51,881 nucleotides of DNA from Streptomyces sp. SAJ15 (GCF_007595705.1 NZ_NISY01000024.1:1-51881); one strand, 5' to 3'; positions 1 through 8,772 are shown, numbered from the stretch's first letter. Numbers and translations are program-made. Notes: generated by a model not told the origin, from the letters alone.

Positions 1-258
1 GTACCGGGCATCGGGACGGGCCTGGTGCCGGACGGGGTGTTCAGCGTCTTCGCGCGTTTGCGGGGGCGGGTGGACGGCGCCAGCGAGAAGACCCTGCACG
101 CCCTGGAGCGCGGCGGGCTGGCCGGGGGAGGGTGGGGTAGCCAGCCGGGAATCGTGCCGGGCGCCACCGCTGGCCGGGGGATCTGGCGGGGAGAGGCCCG
201 GCGTGTCGCAGCCCGCACGCTGCTGGGCGCCGTGAACCTACCGGGCAGCGGCCCTTGA
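1..258 (+). CDS. Possible 3' end of an unrecognised gene, cut by the window edge
   Basis: The forward frame is open from the first base to a TGA at 256-258. The first 40 residues (VPGIGTGLVPDGVFSVFARL and on) look more protein-like than the Gly/Arg-rich tail. No domain was recognised and no start is visible inside the window. It could equally be chance openness of GC-rich DNA. Confidence 0.25.
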   Translation, partial: VPGIGTGLVPDGVFSVFARLRGRVDGASEKTLHALERGGLAGGGWGSQPGIVPGATAGRGIWRGEARRVAARTLLGAVNLPGSGP

Positions 259-366
259 AGGTCGTGCCCGGGAGCCGGGGAGAGCTCGACGCTCTCACCC
301 CCTACGCCGTCCCAACCGCCTCCCGCGTCCCGGAACACAAAATATTGACGGAACGTAACTGCTAGA

Positions 367-714
367 TCACCAGTTGTCAGGGGGTTTCGCCAACACCACG
401 GTCTCGAACCCCTCGAAGAACCCCAGCAGAGCCGGATGACCGGCCGTCCGGGTCCCCTGCCTGGATCTGTTCTCGCTGCCCTGGCGCCGGCTGCGGTCCC
501 CGCGCCCGCGGCGCCGCGGGCGGGCTACGGGCTGACGGGCGCTGGCAGCACGCGTTTCCTGGAAGGGCGCCCACGCCCGGCCTGCGAGGGCATCGAGGTC
601 AGCATGGGAGGAGACCAGCAGGGCCAGTTCCTCCGCCCAGGCCCGCAGTCGGCACGGGTCCGGGCAGGCCACGTCGACCAGCGTCCAGTCCTCGCCGTCG
701 GGCCCGCGATCTGC
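367..714 (-). pseudogene. Degraded unrecognised ORF
   Basis: The reverse frame holds two protein-like stretches, EDWTLVDVACPDPCRLRAWA near the N-terminal side and GFFEGFETVVLAKPPDNW at the C-terminus, separated by a low-complexity Arg/Gln/Ser run that looks like out-of-frame reading. No good start codon with a ribosome binding site is seen at the upstream end. It is most simply a decayed gene; the family is not recognised. Confidence 0.3.
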
Positions 715-925
715 AGGCGACGCCTGCGAACCGTGTTGCGTTAGGAGCTCTAAGCGGGAAAGAGCGAAGGCGAGCGCTCGGCCCGCGGTAGCGCCGGTTG
801 CCGCATCAGATGGTGCTGGTGCGCCTGCGCGAGCTGCAACGACGCACGACGGCTGCGGCTAACCAGACGCTACCTGCCGACCAACGACATCAACCGACAA
901 GACAGTAACGAGAAGAGGTCTCACC

Positions 926-1060
926 ATGTGGAACAAGTGCCAGCGCTGCAAGGGCGATGGAAAGTGCACCACCTGCGATGGCTCCGGCTACCGAGGTGTG
1001 TGGAAGTGCGACAGCTGCCGGGGCAGCGGCGACTGCAAGGCGTGCGACGGCCGCGGCTGA
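926..1060 (+). CDS. 44-residue DnaJ-type zinc-finger miniprotein
   Basis: A 44-residue protein made almost wholly of four CxxC units with the glycine pattern of the DnaJ central zinc-finger domain: CQRCKGDG, CTTCDGSG, CDSCRGSG and CKACDGRG. In DnaJ these repeats pair up to bind two zinc ions and help hold unfolded clients. Here there is no J domain and no client-binding domain, so the product is a free zinc module, probably cytoplasmic. An AGAGG lies about 8 bases before the ATG, and a hairpin terminator follows at 1099. Function is unknown; a chaperone accessory, a metal store or a regulator are all possible. Confidence 0.75.
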   Translation: MWNKCQRCKGDGKCTTCDGSGYRGVWKCDSCRGSGDCKACDGRG

Positions 1061-1098
1061 GCTGACCACCTTGGGATGACCTGCGCTCCCTGAATGAA

Positions 1099-1131
1099 GG
1101 GCTCCCCGCCAGCTCGACCGGCGGGGAGCCC
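1099..1131 (+). terminator. Hairpin terminator after the zinc-finger miniprotein
   Basis: Perfect 12-bp stem (GGGCTCCCCGCC at 1099-1110 pairing with 1120-1131) with a 9-base loop. There is no T-run, as is common in Streptomyces. Confidence 0.6.
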
Positions 1132-1480
1132 CCAGGCTCGTCTCTCCTGTTCATCGGCGTCCACGTCGGCCGGGTCGAGCAGAGCGCGAACCAGCCCGCC
1201 GAAAGCGTGAGTCCCCCGGGGCCGGTGTGCCCGCTCCAGCTCCGTGACCAGCGAATACGCGGTCCTACTCGTGGGGCATCCGGGATTCCCCGCACCGGGG
1301 AGCCCTCTGCTCCATCGTCCTCGTCGTCCAGCCTGGGGGCGTCCGGGTCGCGCAGCGGGCGCAGGCCGCGGGCCGGGACGGACAATGCCGGTTTCAGACT
1401 GACGGGCACACGGAGGGCGGCGGACGACGGGGGATGGTTGTTCGCCCGTCCACCGGTTGCGGTCATGTTCTAATCGCCGG
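1132..1480. other. Gap without a confident gene
   Basis: The reverse strand has protein-like segments in two different frames (RGLRPLRDPDAP near 1350 and RTAYSLVTELERAHRPRG near 1230), which could be a frameshifted remnant starting at an ATG at 1464-1466. The first of these resembles the C-terminal tail seen in Tn3 transposases. Nothing firmer can be said. Confidence 0.3.
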
Positions 1481-2164
1481 ATGGCGAAGATCGAATCAGG
1501 GCTGATACGACGTTGGCTGAGCGGCTGGACCGTGGCTCGCTCCCTGCCCGAGGCCGAGCCGGTCGAGTCAGCTGGGGACGGCCTGCGGTCCAAGTGCGAC
1601 CAACCCGGCCGTGAGGTCGAGGTGTTCGCGCTGCGTGCGGATGAGGAGCCCGAGTCCTTGGCACGGCTGGCGGCAGCCGTCGCCGCCGCGCAGCAGATCA
1701 CCTGGCTCACGGTTCCTACGCTGCGCCCAGGCGCCGTCGAAGCCGTCGTCAGCGCTGCCGGACTGGAGTTGCTCCACCGGTCCGAGTGGTTCATGACGAC
1801 CGATCTGACCGAGCACCCGCAGCACGCGCCCGCCGCGCCGTACGAGCGCGAGGTCCGCACGGAGGGAGCAGTCACGGTCGTCTCCCTCCATGGCCCCTCC
1901 GGAGAGGTTGCGGCGCGCGGCGCCATCGCCGTGGTCGGCGCCGATGCGATCGCCGATCGCATCGAGACGGACCCGGCGCACCGCCGACGCGGCCTGGGCC
2001 GCGCCATGATGAGCGCTCTGGCGGAGGCCGCCGTGGCCCACGGCGCCCGTACTGGTCTTCTCATTGCCAGTGAGGAAGGCCAGCGCCTCTACTCCTCCCT
2101 GGGCTGGCACCACGAAGCCGACGTCCTGATCGCCCAGGGGCCGGTGGTTCCCTCCAACAAGTAG
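1481..2164 (+). CDS. GNAT-family N-acetyltransferase
   Basis: A 227-residue protein whose C-terminal third is a GNAT acyl-CoA binding fold: ETDPAHRRRGLGRAMMSAL is the motif A Q/RxxGxG/A loop that holds the acetyl-CoA pyrophosphate, and EEGQRLYSSLGW is the usual final motif. The N-terminal half is poorly conserved, as in GNATs with a degenerate first repeat. The substrate cannot be told. The ATG at 1481 is chosen over an upstream in-frame TTG at 1457 because the extra residues look random. It stands alone on the forward strand and is followed by transposon debris. Confidence 0.85.
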   Translation: MAKIESGLIRRWLSGWTVARSLPEAEPVESAGDGLRSKCDQPGREVEVFALRADEEPESLARLAAAVAAAQQITWLTVPTLRPGAVEAVVSAAGLELLHRSEWFMTTDLTEHPQHAPAAPYEREVRTEGAVTVVSLHGPSGEVAARGAIAVVGADAIADRIETDPAHRRRGLGRAMMSALAEAAVAHGARTGLLIASEEGQRLYSSLGWHHEADVLIAQGPVVPSNK

Positions 2165-2200
2165 GACGCCCCCGCTTCTTCGCCGCGGCCTCCGGGGTGA

Positions 2201-2526
2201 CCATCGCCGTGTGCCCGCAGTCGGGCTGCTGAGGTCCCAGCAGCGGAACCATCCGCCGCGGCCGCCCGCACAGCTGCCCGACGACTCGCCCAGCAGCGTC
2301 GTCGCACTCTCACCGCCCAGCTCGCCGAGCTCAAGCGTCAGCACCGCGACGAGGTCCGGGCCCTGCGACAGGCCCTCGAAGCCGCCCAGAGCGAGAACCT
2401 CGAACTGCGACGCCGCCTCGGCCCCGGCATACCGCCCACTCCAAGACCGCCTGACACCGATCTCTTGCAGACGCGTCCGCAAGCGTTCTACCTGCACGAA
2501 CGGCACCCGTTCACTCGTTTGCCCCG
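2201..2526 (+). pseudogene. Coiled-coil transposon-accessory protein remnant (DUF6262-like)
   Basis: An open frame without a usable start encodes an Arg/Gln/Leu-rich coiled coil (RTLTAQLAELKRQHRDEVRA and onward) ending in ENLELRRRLG. This pattern is typical of the small helper proteins encoded next to tyrosine-recombinase transposons in actinobacteria. The N-terminal HTH part expected of that family is not readable. It runs straight into a Tn3 transposase fragment, so it is likely part of the same mobile-element debris. Confidence 0.4.
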
Positions 2527-2733
2527 GATACCCTCTGCACCACCCGGTACATGGGCGCGGCGGTAACCCAGCTGCGGGTGAACGATTTCGACGTCCGCGA
2601 CCAGGACGTGGCCCGCCTCTCGCCGTTCGTACGGCATCACGTCAACATGCTCGGCCGGTACTGGTTCCAGCTGCCCGACCTGCCTGGCGGCCTGCGCCTG
2701 CTGCGGGCCCCCGATACCGCCGATGATGGGTAG
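2527..2733 (+). pseudogene. Tn3-family transposase, C-terminal fragment
   Basis: Sixty-eight residues match the C-terminal end of Tn3 TnpA: TTRYMGAAVTQLR, then DVARLSPFVRHHVNMLGRY, then LPDLPGGLRLLRAPD before the stop. The rest of the roughly 1000-residue transposase is missing upstream, and no inverted repeat is evident just after the stop. Two other Tn3 fragments in the window (34009-35190 and 37381-37643) cover the N-terminal and middle parts of this kind of protein. Confidence 0.8.
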
Positions 2734-2822
2734 GAAGGTGCATCAGCATTCTCGGTGGCGGAATTGGTCGTGCGGCTTGGGCTTCGGGCCATACCGGGCA
2801 CGGGGACAGTGGTGGACCTGGC

Positions 2823-3413
2823 TCAGATGCCGGGTCCCGGGTTCTGGCTGCCCGCGGCGGTGTTGTCGGTGCCGGTCTCGGTCGGCGGCGCTTCGACGGG
2901 GAAGAGGATCGGGCTGATCAGGTACTGCGTGCGGTCGGGTGATGGCTCGTTGGCCAGGTGGGGGGCGATTGCCTCCCGCATCCCGTCGATCATCCCGTGC
3001 AGTTCCCCAGGGCTGAGCCAGACGGCATGCTGCCGGTAGCCGACCTGGTCGGCTACCGGGTCGGCTGTGCCGCGGTCGAGATACGCGGTGAATTCGGCAG
3101 TCAGGACCGCCAGAGCGGCGGCGAATGCGCTGCGATGGTCGTCGAGCGAGAGTGAATTGGCCGTTGCTGTATTGATCCCCGCGCGGTCGCGGCGCAGCCG
3201 GTAGCGGCGCTCGACCGCGCCGCGCACGCGCCGCTCCCGGGCGACTTCCAGGACCCCGCCGGCTGCGAGTAGGTCGACGTGCCGGTAGACCGTGGCCTTC
3301 GAGACGTCCCGGATGCGGTCGCACAGGTCGGCGGTGGTCAGTTCCCTACCGCCGCGCATCGCATGAACCACTCGCAACCGCACCGGGTGGGCCAAGAGTT
3401 CGAAAGCATCCAT
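2823..3413 (-). CDS. HTH transcriptional regulator, divergent from the hydrolase gene
   Basis: A 196-residue protein with an N-terminal winged HTH of the ArsR/helix-turn-helix type (DAFELLAHPVRLRVVHAMRG, then TTADLCDRIRDVSKATVYRH as recognition helix, and a wing around residue 60) and a C-terminal effector-like helical region. It starts 59 bases from the oppositely directed alpha/beta hydrolase gene, the usual arrangement of a local repressor and its target. The ATG at 3411-3413 lies inside the putative operator region. The ligand is unknown. Confidence 0.85.
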   Translation of the reverse strand: MDAFELLAHPVRLRVVHAMRGGRELTTADLCDRIRDVSKATVYRHVDLLAAGGVLEVARERRVRGAVERRYRLRRDRAGINTATANSLSLDDHRSAFAAALAVLTAEFTAYLDRGTADPVADQVGYRQHAVWLSPGELHGMIDGMREAIAPHLANEPSPDRTQYLISPILFPVEAPPTETGTDNTAAGSQNPGPGI

Positions 3414-3415
3414 CC

Positions 3416-3456
3416 CTCAATGATCTCACGTCATGCTACCGTTCGCATCCATTGAG
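3416..3456. promoter_or_regulatory. Divergent promoter/operator between regulator and hydrolase
   Basis: An inverted repeat CTCAATG (3416-3422) and CATTGAG (3450-3456) brackets the short region between the two start codons. It is a plausible binding site for the HTH protein encoded at 2823-3413. The promoter boxes are not clear. Confidence 0.4.
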
Positions 3457-3471
3457 AAAGGTTGTGATGGG

Positions 3472-4458
3472 ATGCCCGACGGCTCTGCGACAGAGTCCAT
3501 GACCGGCCCAGAACTCGCTTGGATGCCACCGCCCTATGCCGAGCCCGACCGCTTCAGCGAGCACGAGGTCACCATCGGCACCGGCCCATTGGCGGTCTCA
3601 GGCACGGTGAGCGTCCCCCGCGGGAAGGCGCCCGGCCCCGGCGTTGTGCTGCTCGCCGGTGGCGGACCGTTCGACCGCGACGAGACCAGCGGGCCGAACA
3701 AACCACTCAAGGACCTGGCCTGGGGACTCGCCAGCCGCGGGACGACGGTGCTGCGCTTCGACAAGGCGACATACGCCCACCGCGATGTGGCCGCGGCATC
3801 GGACCTGACGATGACGCAGGAATACGTACCGCATGCCGTCGACGCGATCGGCCTGCTCCGTAGCCACCGCTCGGTGGACCCCGAGCGGGTCTTCGTCCTC
3901 GGACACAGCATGGGCGGCAAGGTCGCCCCCGCCGTCGCCGTCGCCGCACCCACGGTGGCGGGCCTGGTGATCATGGCCGGTGACACACAGCCGATGCAGC
4001 ACGCCGCTGTCCGCGTCGTCAGCTACCTCGCCACCGTGCTCCCCGACCAGTTCCCACCCGCGGTCATCGAAACCTTCCAGCGGCAGGCCGCCCTGGTCGA
4101 CAGCGCGGAGCTCACGACCTCGACCCCCGCAGCGGATCTGCCGTTCGGGCTGTCCGCGCCGTACTGGCTCGAACTGCGTGACTACGACCCGGTCGCAATC
4201 GCGGCCGGACTCAGCAAGCCGATGCTCATCCTCCAAGGAGGACGCGACTACCAGGTCACCGTCGCCAACGACCTGGTGCGATGGCGGACCGGCCTGGCCG
4301 GCCACCCGGAAGCCGATATCCGTGTTTACGAAGCCGACAACCACCTGTTCTTCCCCGGCGCGGGACCATCCACCCCCGCCGAATACGGCACTCCCCAGCA
4401 TGTCGACCCCGCCGTCATTGCCGACATCGCCCACTGGCTCAGCCACGGCCAGAGATGA
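3472..4458 (+). CDS. Alpha/beta hydrolase (serine hydrolase, S33-like)
   Basis: A 328-residue cytoplasmic hydrolase. The nucleophile elbow GHSMGG (about residue 145), an upstream oxyanion region (GGGPFDRDE) and a late Asp/His pair (QGGRDYQVT and EADNHLFF) make the catalytic Ser-Asp-His set. The DRDETSGPNKPLKDLAWGLA stretch is common in hydrolases annotated as dienelactone hydrolase-like or peptidase S33-like. The ATG at 3472 follows GAAAGG by a normal distance; an in-frame ATG at 3433 lies in the operator region and is less likely. It is divergent from and probably controlled by the adjacent HTH protein. The substrate is unknown. Confidence 0.88.
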   Translation: MPDGSATESMTGPELAWMPPPYAEPDRFSEHEVTIGTGPLAVSGTVSVPRGKAPGPGVVLLAGGGPFDRDETSGPNKPLKDLAWGLASRGTTVLRFDKATYAHRDVAAASDLTMTQEYVPHAVDAIGLLRSHRSVDPERVFVLGHSMGGKVAPAVAVAAPTVAGLVIMAGDTQPMQHAAVRVVSYLATVLPDQFPPAVIETFQRQAALVDSAELTTSTPAADLPFGLSAPYWLELRDYDPVAIAAGLSKPMLILQGGRDYQVTVANDLVRWRTGLAGHPEADIRVYEADNHLFFPGAGPSTPAEYGTPQHVDPAVIADIAHWLSHGQR

Positions 4459-4584
4459 GCGTTCGCGCCGACTGTGAGCCAGCGGTCGGCAGCCTCCTGC
4501 ACCAGCACACTGCCGACCCCGCGTACCAAGGGATGTGCCCCGCTCGCCCTCGCGACAGCGCCGACAGGCCGGGTACCGCCGAAT

Positions 4585-4850
4585 TCAACGCCTGTCGTCG
4601 CTCGGCGCGAGCAAACTGGTGACCTCGGCGATCGCCTCTGCGGGAAATAGCGTCGGACGATCTCCGACTTCTTGTGCCGCGACTTGGCCATGAGCATCAG
4701 CAGGCTCGCCCCTCTCTCGCCGAGGTGGGTCAGGCCGGAGTGCCGCCACTCGGGCAGATCCCAGCCCGTGCCCGGCCCACCACCGCGGGCGGTCTGTTTC
4801 GTCCACAGCATCCGGGCCTGCCCGTACGAAGTCCGGCGGGGTGAGCCGCT
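4585..4850 (-). pseudogene. Tyrosine recombinase/integrase, C-terminal fragment with frameshift
   Basis: The reverse strand encodes the end of a phage-type integrase: WRHSGLTHLGERGASLLMLM then AKSRHKKSEIVRRYF in one frame, then AEAIAEVTSLLAPSDDRR and the stop in another. The RHSGLTH box carries the catalytic Arg and His region. The nucleophile Tyr is probably the one in VRRYF. One indel near 4645 breaks the frame, and everything N-terminal is missing, so it is inactive. It marks the end of a lost integrative element. Confidence 0.7.
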
Positions 4851-4936
4851 TTGCCCAGGCAAGGGCCGCGGAAGGCGACCGCCTGGCGGCGGCCAGCCTC
4901 CTGACAACCCTCCTGAGCGGCGCCCTGGCCCCTACC

Positions 4937-5180
4937 TCAGTGGGCGGCCAGCCGGTCGGCGCCGCACGCCGGGCACGCCTTCGCCCCGGGCCGGCGCAGC
5001 GCGCGGGCGGCCTGGGCGGTGGTCAGCTCGGCGGGGCCCTGGATGGTGAAACAGCTGGAGTGGTGGACGATCGTGCGCGGCGGCGCATCACGGGGCCGGC
5101 GGGGCTCCTCGACCGACCAGCGCTCGGCGTCGGTCTCTACCGGCGCCGGGGACTCGCTGGGCCGCGACGGCCGCCGCAGG
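4937..5180 (-). pseudogene. DUF6233 protein, C-terminal fragment
   Basis: The last 80 residues (AERWSVEEPRRPRDAPPRTI, then CPACGADRLAAH at the end) match the C-terminal half of the complete DUF6233 gene at 12470-13021, which ends CPACGAERLLTR. The conserved RTIVH motif and the CxxCGA zinc-knuckle-like end are kept. Upstream of 5180 the frame is lost, although another frame reads LIVIHRDQRMYEWEPYAH. It is a truncated paralogue. Confidence 0.65.
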
Positions 5181-5713
5181 CGCGGGCGATTGTTGCCACC
5201 GCATGGGTGCGTGGGCGTAGGGTTCCCATTCGTACATGCGTTGGTCGCGGTGGATGACGATGAGGTCGGCTGCGGTGCCGGCGGGTGCCGGGGAATAGCG
5301 GCGAGGGCCCTTTGGGTTCACCGCCTTCGGGCGTACAGTCGGTGCCTACTTGAAGGGGCACTCGCCACCACTGGCCACTGCCCCTTCTCTTTGTCCCGTT
5401 CACGGCAAGGTGTGCGGGCCCTACTGTTCTCGCTCTCCCGCCATCCGGCGCCTACTCGGCGACTCCGAGCACGGTGGCCGCGACGGCGCCGCGACGGACC
5501 CCGCCGGACGGCTACCGCCGCGCCATCGAAGCCCACCGTGCTGCCGCGCAGCCGTCTGCGCTCGATCACGGCAGGATAGGTCAGCGCTGGCGTGCTGGGC
5601 GCTGGGGCGGGTTCAGACGGTCCGGCATGTGGCTGGAGTGCTGCTGGACTGGGTACGCCTCCGCGTGCCACGTTTCGAAGCTGCTGGGGACCCGGCTTCG
5701 AGGAGGGCTGGAA
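5181..5713. other. Gap with remnants only
   Basis: No full gene is seen. Reverse frames near 5230-5290 read TAADLIVIHRDQRMYEWEP, which looks coding but is not connected to a start or a domain. The rest shows no recognisable protein, RNA or repeat. Confidence 0.3.
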
Positions 5714-6711
5714 ATGCTGGTGACGGAGTTCAGCACGGAGGTCGTGGAAGCGCCGGAACGGTTCGCGCTGTGGAAGGAAGCCACAGCGCAGTTGCCGTGC
5801 AACCGGCTGCGGAGCAACGATCGCGACGACTTCAGAGCCAAGGTACGCGTTTTGGGCCTGGGCGAGGTCAAGGTGTGCGCGGCGGCCTTTCCGCATCTGG
5901 AAGTCATGCAGACAGCGAAGATGATCCGGTAGGCCGACCCCGAGGTGTATTTAATCAACTACTTTCTTGGTGATGGGAAGGGGACCTTCTCCCAGGCCGG
6001 GGTGACACGGCGTTGCGTGCCCGTGACGTCGTGGTGCTGGACAGTAGCCGCCCTTACCACGCCCAACGCCACAACCTGCCGGACGGCTTGTCTCAATTCA
6101 CCGTGCAGTGTCCTCGCCAGATGCTGCCGCTGCCGGAGAAGACGGTGCAGAGCCTGCTCGCCGTCCCGATCAGCGGGCGCGGCGGCATGGGCGGAGTGTT
6201 CACCCGCTGGCTGGCCGACCTCAACGCGCGCGCCGGTGAATTGGCCCCCGCCGACATTCCCACCCTCGCCTCGGTCACCCTGGACCTCCTGGCATCCACA
6301 CTCGCGCACCACCTGGACGCCGAGAAGGAGCTGACCCCCGAGACCCGCCGGAATGCCCTGCGGACACAGATCAACGCCTTCGTCGAGCAGCACCTCCCCA
6401 ACCCGGACATGACCCCCCAGACGATCGCGGACGCCCACCACATCTCCCTGCGCCATCTCCAGCAGCTACTCGCTGAGCACGACATATCGCCGGCCGCCTG
6501 GATACGCCGCCGTCTGGAACGCTGCCGCCTCGACCTGGCCAATCCCCGCCTGAACGCCCGCCCGATCCAGGCCATCGCCGCTCGCTGGGGCTTCACCGAC
6601 CCCACCCACTTCAGCCGCCTGTTCCGATCCACCTACGGGATACCACCGCGGGACTACCGAAACCTGCCACCCGCGCCGTGCGCGAATCGTCAACAACCCT
6701 GCGCGGAATGA
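5714..6711 (+). pseudogene. AraC-family regulator broken by a stop and a frameshift
   Basis: Starting from an ATG at 5714 behind GGAGGG, the frame encodes the N-terminal AraC-binding-like domain (TEFSTEVVEAPERFALWKEA) but hits TAG at 5930-5932, where CAG would restore reading. The same frame continues (DPEVYLINYFL) to about 6000, then a single-base indel moves the rest to another frame (6013-6711). That part ends in a clear AraC HTH pair: TPQTIADAHHISLRHLQQLL and IQAIAARWGFTDPTHFSRLF. An intact ancestor would be about 330 residues. It is unlikely to make a full regulator. Confidence 0.8.
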
Positions 6712-6912
6712 CAAGGTCAGCACTATGCCGCCCGGGCACTCTGGGTTCCGAAGGCCTCTCCATCAGGGGAGGGCCAGATGAGTCTCGACTGCCCGGAGCA
6801 AGGGCAGTCGTGCCTGCCGCTGCGAGCCGTCGGGATTACACGGCATGCTCCCGGCGTAGTGGCCTACGGGTTTGCGGCAGGCACTCCCACGCACACGTTG
6901 AAGGGAGCACGC

Positions 6913-7257
6913 ATGATACTCCGGAAGCTCGTACCCGCCGCGGCTCTGGGCGCTGCGCTCATCAGTGGCTTCGCTGTTCCGGCGCAGGCAGCCACGACAG
7001 CAGACCACATCCAGAAGAGCAGTTCCTGCGCCACCTCACAGGCCGCTCGGGCAGCAGCCGCCGAGAAGATCTCCGAAGCAAAGACGCCATCTCCGACCGG
7101 TTGCCAGCCCGGCCCCCGCTGGCACTACATCGATGAGTACTTCTGGGCCAGCGACTGCGCCGAAGCCGGCAGCAACGGCATAGAGAGCGGTCATTGGAGG
7201 TCGTTCCGGTGCACGTGCGGTGGCGCTTTTTCGGACTATCAGCTCTGGGTGCGCTGA
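6913..7257 (+). CDS. Small secreted protein with a WASDC motif
   Basis: A 114-residue protein with a Sec signal peptide (MILRKLVPAAALGAALISGF, cleavage after AQA) and a Cys-containing mature part ending YFWASDCAEAGSNGIESG, then CTCGGAFSDYQLWVR. It belongs to a group of short secreted Streptomyces proteins of unknown role; the four or five cysteines probably form disulfides outside the cell. AAGGGAG sits 6 bases before the ATG. It is not evidently part of an operon. Confidence 0.8.
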   Translation: MILRKLVPAAALGAALISGFAVPAQAATTADHIQKSSSCATSQAARAAAAEKISEAKTPSPTGCQPGPRWHYIDEYFWASDCAEAGSNGIESGHWRSFRCTCGGAFSDYQLWVR

Positions 7258-7690
7258 CACACGCTCGGGAGCTCGACCCCGGTGCGGGGCTGGTCCTCGT
7301 TCCGCCACCGGCATCCCGCCGGATCAGCGAGGGCTGTCACGCCCCTGCGCCGCGCCACTACTGCCGTGCCCGCCTCGGATGCCATGGTGATCATGCTAGG
7401 GCCTGACCCATCGGACAGGCCCTGGGCGCCGGACGCGGTGTCCATTGCCTGGCGGAGCAGCTCCACGGTGGAGGCGATCGCGGCTGCCGTCTCCTCGTCG
7501 CCAGCCGTGTGGGATGCGTCCTCCAGCAGCACGACGGCGGCCTGGAGGACGCGACGTGGACCGGGACCGTGCGCAGCGCGGCAAGCGCCGCCGTGGCTTG
7601 GTCGGCCGGGGTGGCGCTGGCGGTCTGGGGAATTAGGGTGCTGACGCCGCGTCCGAGCGCGCGGGACTGCTGTGAGGGGGGCGTGGTCAC
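7239..7690 (-). pseudogene. Small protein with ParB-like N-terminal motif, frameshifted copy
   Basis: From a GTG at 7688-7690, residues 1-46 (SRALGRGVSTLIPQ, then DQATAALAALRTVPVHV) closely match the intact gene at 11322-11591. Near 7550 one base is missing, and the homologous continuation (LQAAVVLLEDASHTAGDEET) lies in the next frame and runs past the usual C-terminus to a stop at 7239. The shared segment before the GTG (GGGCTGGGAGACTT) also matches the other copy, so this is a duplicated and decayed gene. Its function is not known; see the intact copy. Confidence 0.65.
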
Positions 7691-7944
7691 GGTGCAAGTC
7701 TCCCAGCCCGGTGCGGGGGTGGGCGATGGGGTGCCGTAGCGCGGGTTCGTCAGCATGAACCGCAGGTCCGTGACAGACTCTTTCTCCAGACCCCGGGCCG
7801 CCGGCGGCGACACCGGGGCCGCTGCCGCCGGCGTGGTCACCGACCACGCGGCTACGACCCGGCGCCTCGGTCCCCACGTCCTACTGCCCGCCCCACTGAG
7901 GCGGAGCGGGCGTTGGCGTGGCGCAGATTCCGAGGCGGGGACGT
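7691..7944. other. Gap upstream of the ParB-like remnant
   Basis: The reverse frame is open through here (KESVTDLRFMLTNPRYG) and could be a leader part of the remnant or an unrelated gene tail. No start with a ribosome binding site was found. Confidence 0.3.
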
Positions 7945-7989
7945 AAAAACGTCCGTGTTCCCGGCCGGTTGCCGACCGAGAACACGGAC
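7945..7989 (-). terminator. Rho-independent terminator after the secreted protein operon
   Basis: A perfect 10-bp stem (GTCCGTGTTC at 7951-7960 pairing with 7980-7989) with a 19-base loop that holds a smaller stem. On the reverse strand it is followed by GTTTTTACG. It lies 15 bases beyond the stop of the gene at 8004. Confidence 0.8.
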
Positions 7990-8003
7990 ACGTGTTCGGG
8001 GAA

Positions 8004-8317
8004 TTACTGGATCAACTTTCCCTTGTCGAAGTCTTCGACAAGGCTCGACGCGAAGATTGTCCCGGCCAGCCATCCATCCTTGTCGGGCCCGTCGACCGGA
8101 ATTACCAGCCGCCTTCGCGTGAGGGGTTCTGGAGCTCCCAGGCTGGTGACGATGGCTTCTGCCCAGATCCCGTGGGTGTCCTCGCGGAAGGTGATCTGCT
8201 GCAAGGCAAGAGTGCCTTCATCGGGTCCTCCTGCCAGTTGCGCCTCTACCTCGTCCTTGAATTCCCTGAGGTAGTCCGCGTAGGAGTGCAGCATATCTCT
8301 ACTGTTTTCAGCATCCA
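8004..8317 (-). CDS. Partner of the secreted protein, putative immunity or chaperone
   Basis: A roughly 103-residue acidic protein without a signal peptide (NSRDMLHSYADYLREFKDEV at the N-terminus, then EDTHGIWAEAIVTSLGAPEP). It begins inside the end of the upstream secreted protein gene: a GTG at 8315-8317 overlaps the TGA at 8308-8310, and an ATG 8 codons further is an alternative. This overlap implies coupled translation. No domain is recognised. By context it could be a cytoplasmic immunity protein for a secreted toxin, as in other small toxin pairs; that is inference. A terminator follows. Confidence 0.65.
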
Positions 8318-8772
8318 CAATCGTAATAGTAGGCGGTGATGATGCCGACAGGGCGGTGATCATGTGAGCGAGAGTCGACGCGCTCCGTGAAGACCACCTT
8401 CATCGCGTTCGCGTGGATGTTGCGGAAAGTGTGGCTTCGCAGCTTGCAGGTGATCTTGCTGCCCTTGGTTTCACACTTGCCGCGATCGAGGGTTGAATCG
8501 ATGTCGGCCTTCATGTTCGACCAGCTGGAGATCTGGCCATCATGCCCGGACTCGATGTGGCGCTTGCCGAAACCGTCGATGCTCCCTGCGTCCTTCTGGC
8601 CCTCCCGGAGGGGTGCGTCTTCGCCATCCGGCCCGATGAACGTGGTGTAGATGCTCCAACTAATCGGGTTGGGATTGGTCGCTGCCTGCGCGGGCAGGGC
8701 GGATGCTCCTGCAGTGAAGATAGCTGCAGTTGCCGCGACGAGTGCTAAGCGTATGCGGGAAGTGCCGCGCAT
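8308..8772 (-). CDS. Small secreted protein, possible exported toxin (HxxxxH type)
   Basis: A 154-residue protein with a Sec signal peptide (cleavage after PAQA, residue 30). The mature part has GKRHIESGH (His72, His77), then CKLRSHTFRNIHANAMKVVF and the end PVGIITAYYYDCGC. Its arrangement of two histidines spaced by four, a basic middle and a final pair of strands ending in GIITAY is shared with the secreted protein at 13595 and recalls BECR-fold ribonuclease toxins (barnase, EndoU, colicin E5/D, RelE). Four cysteines suggest disulfides. AAGGGGGA precedes the ATG. It is coupled to the gene at 8004. The toxin idea is inferred from shape and context only. Confidence 0.75.
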   Translation of the reverse strand: MRGTSRIRLALVAATAAIFTAGASALPAQAATNPNPISWSIYTTFIGPDGEDAPLREGQKDAGSIDGFGKRHIESGHDGQISSWSNMKADIDSTLDRGKCETKGSKITCKLRSHTFRNIHANAMKVVFTERVDSRSHDHRPVGIITAYYYDCGC

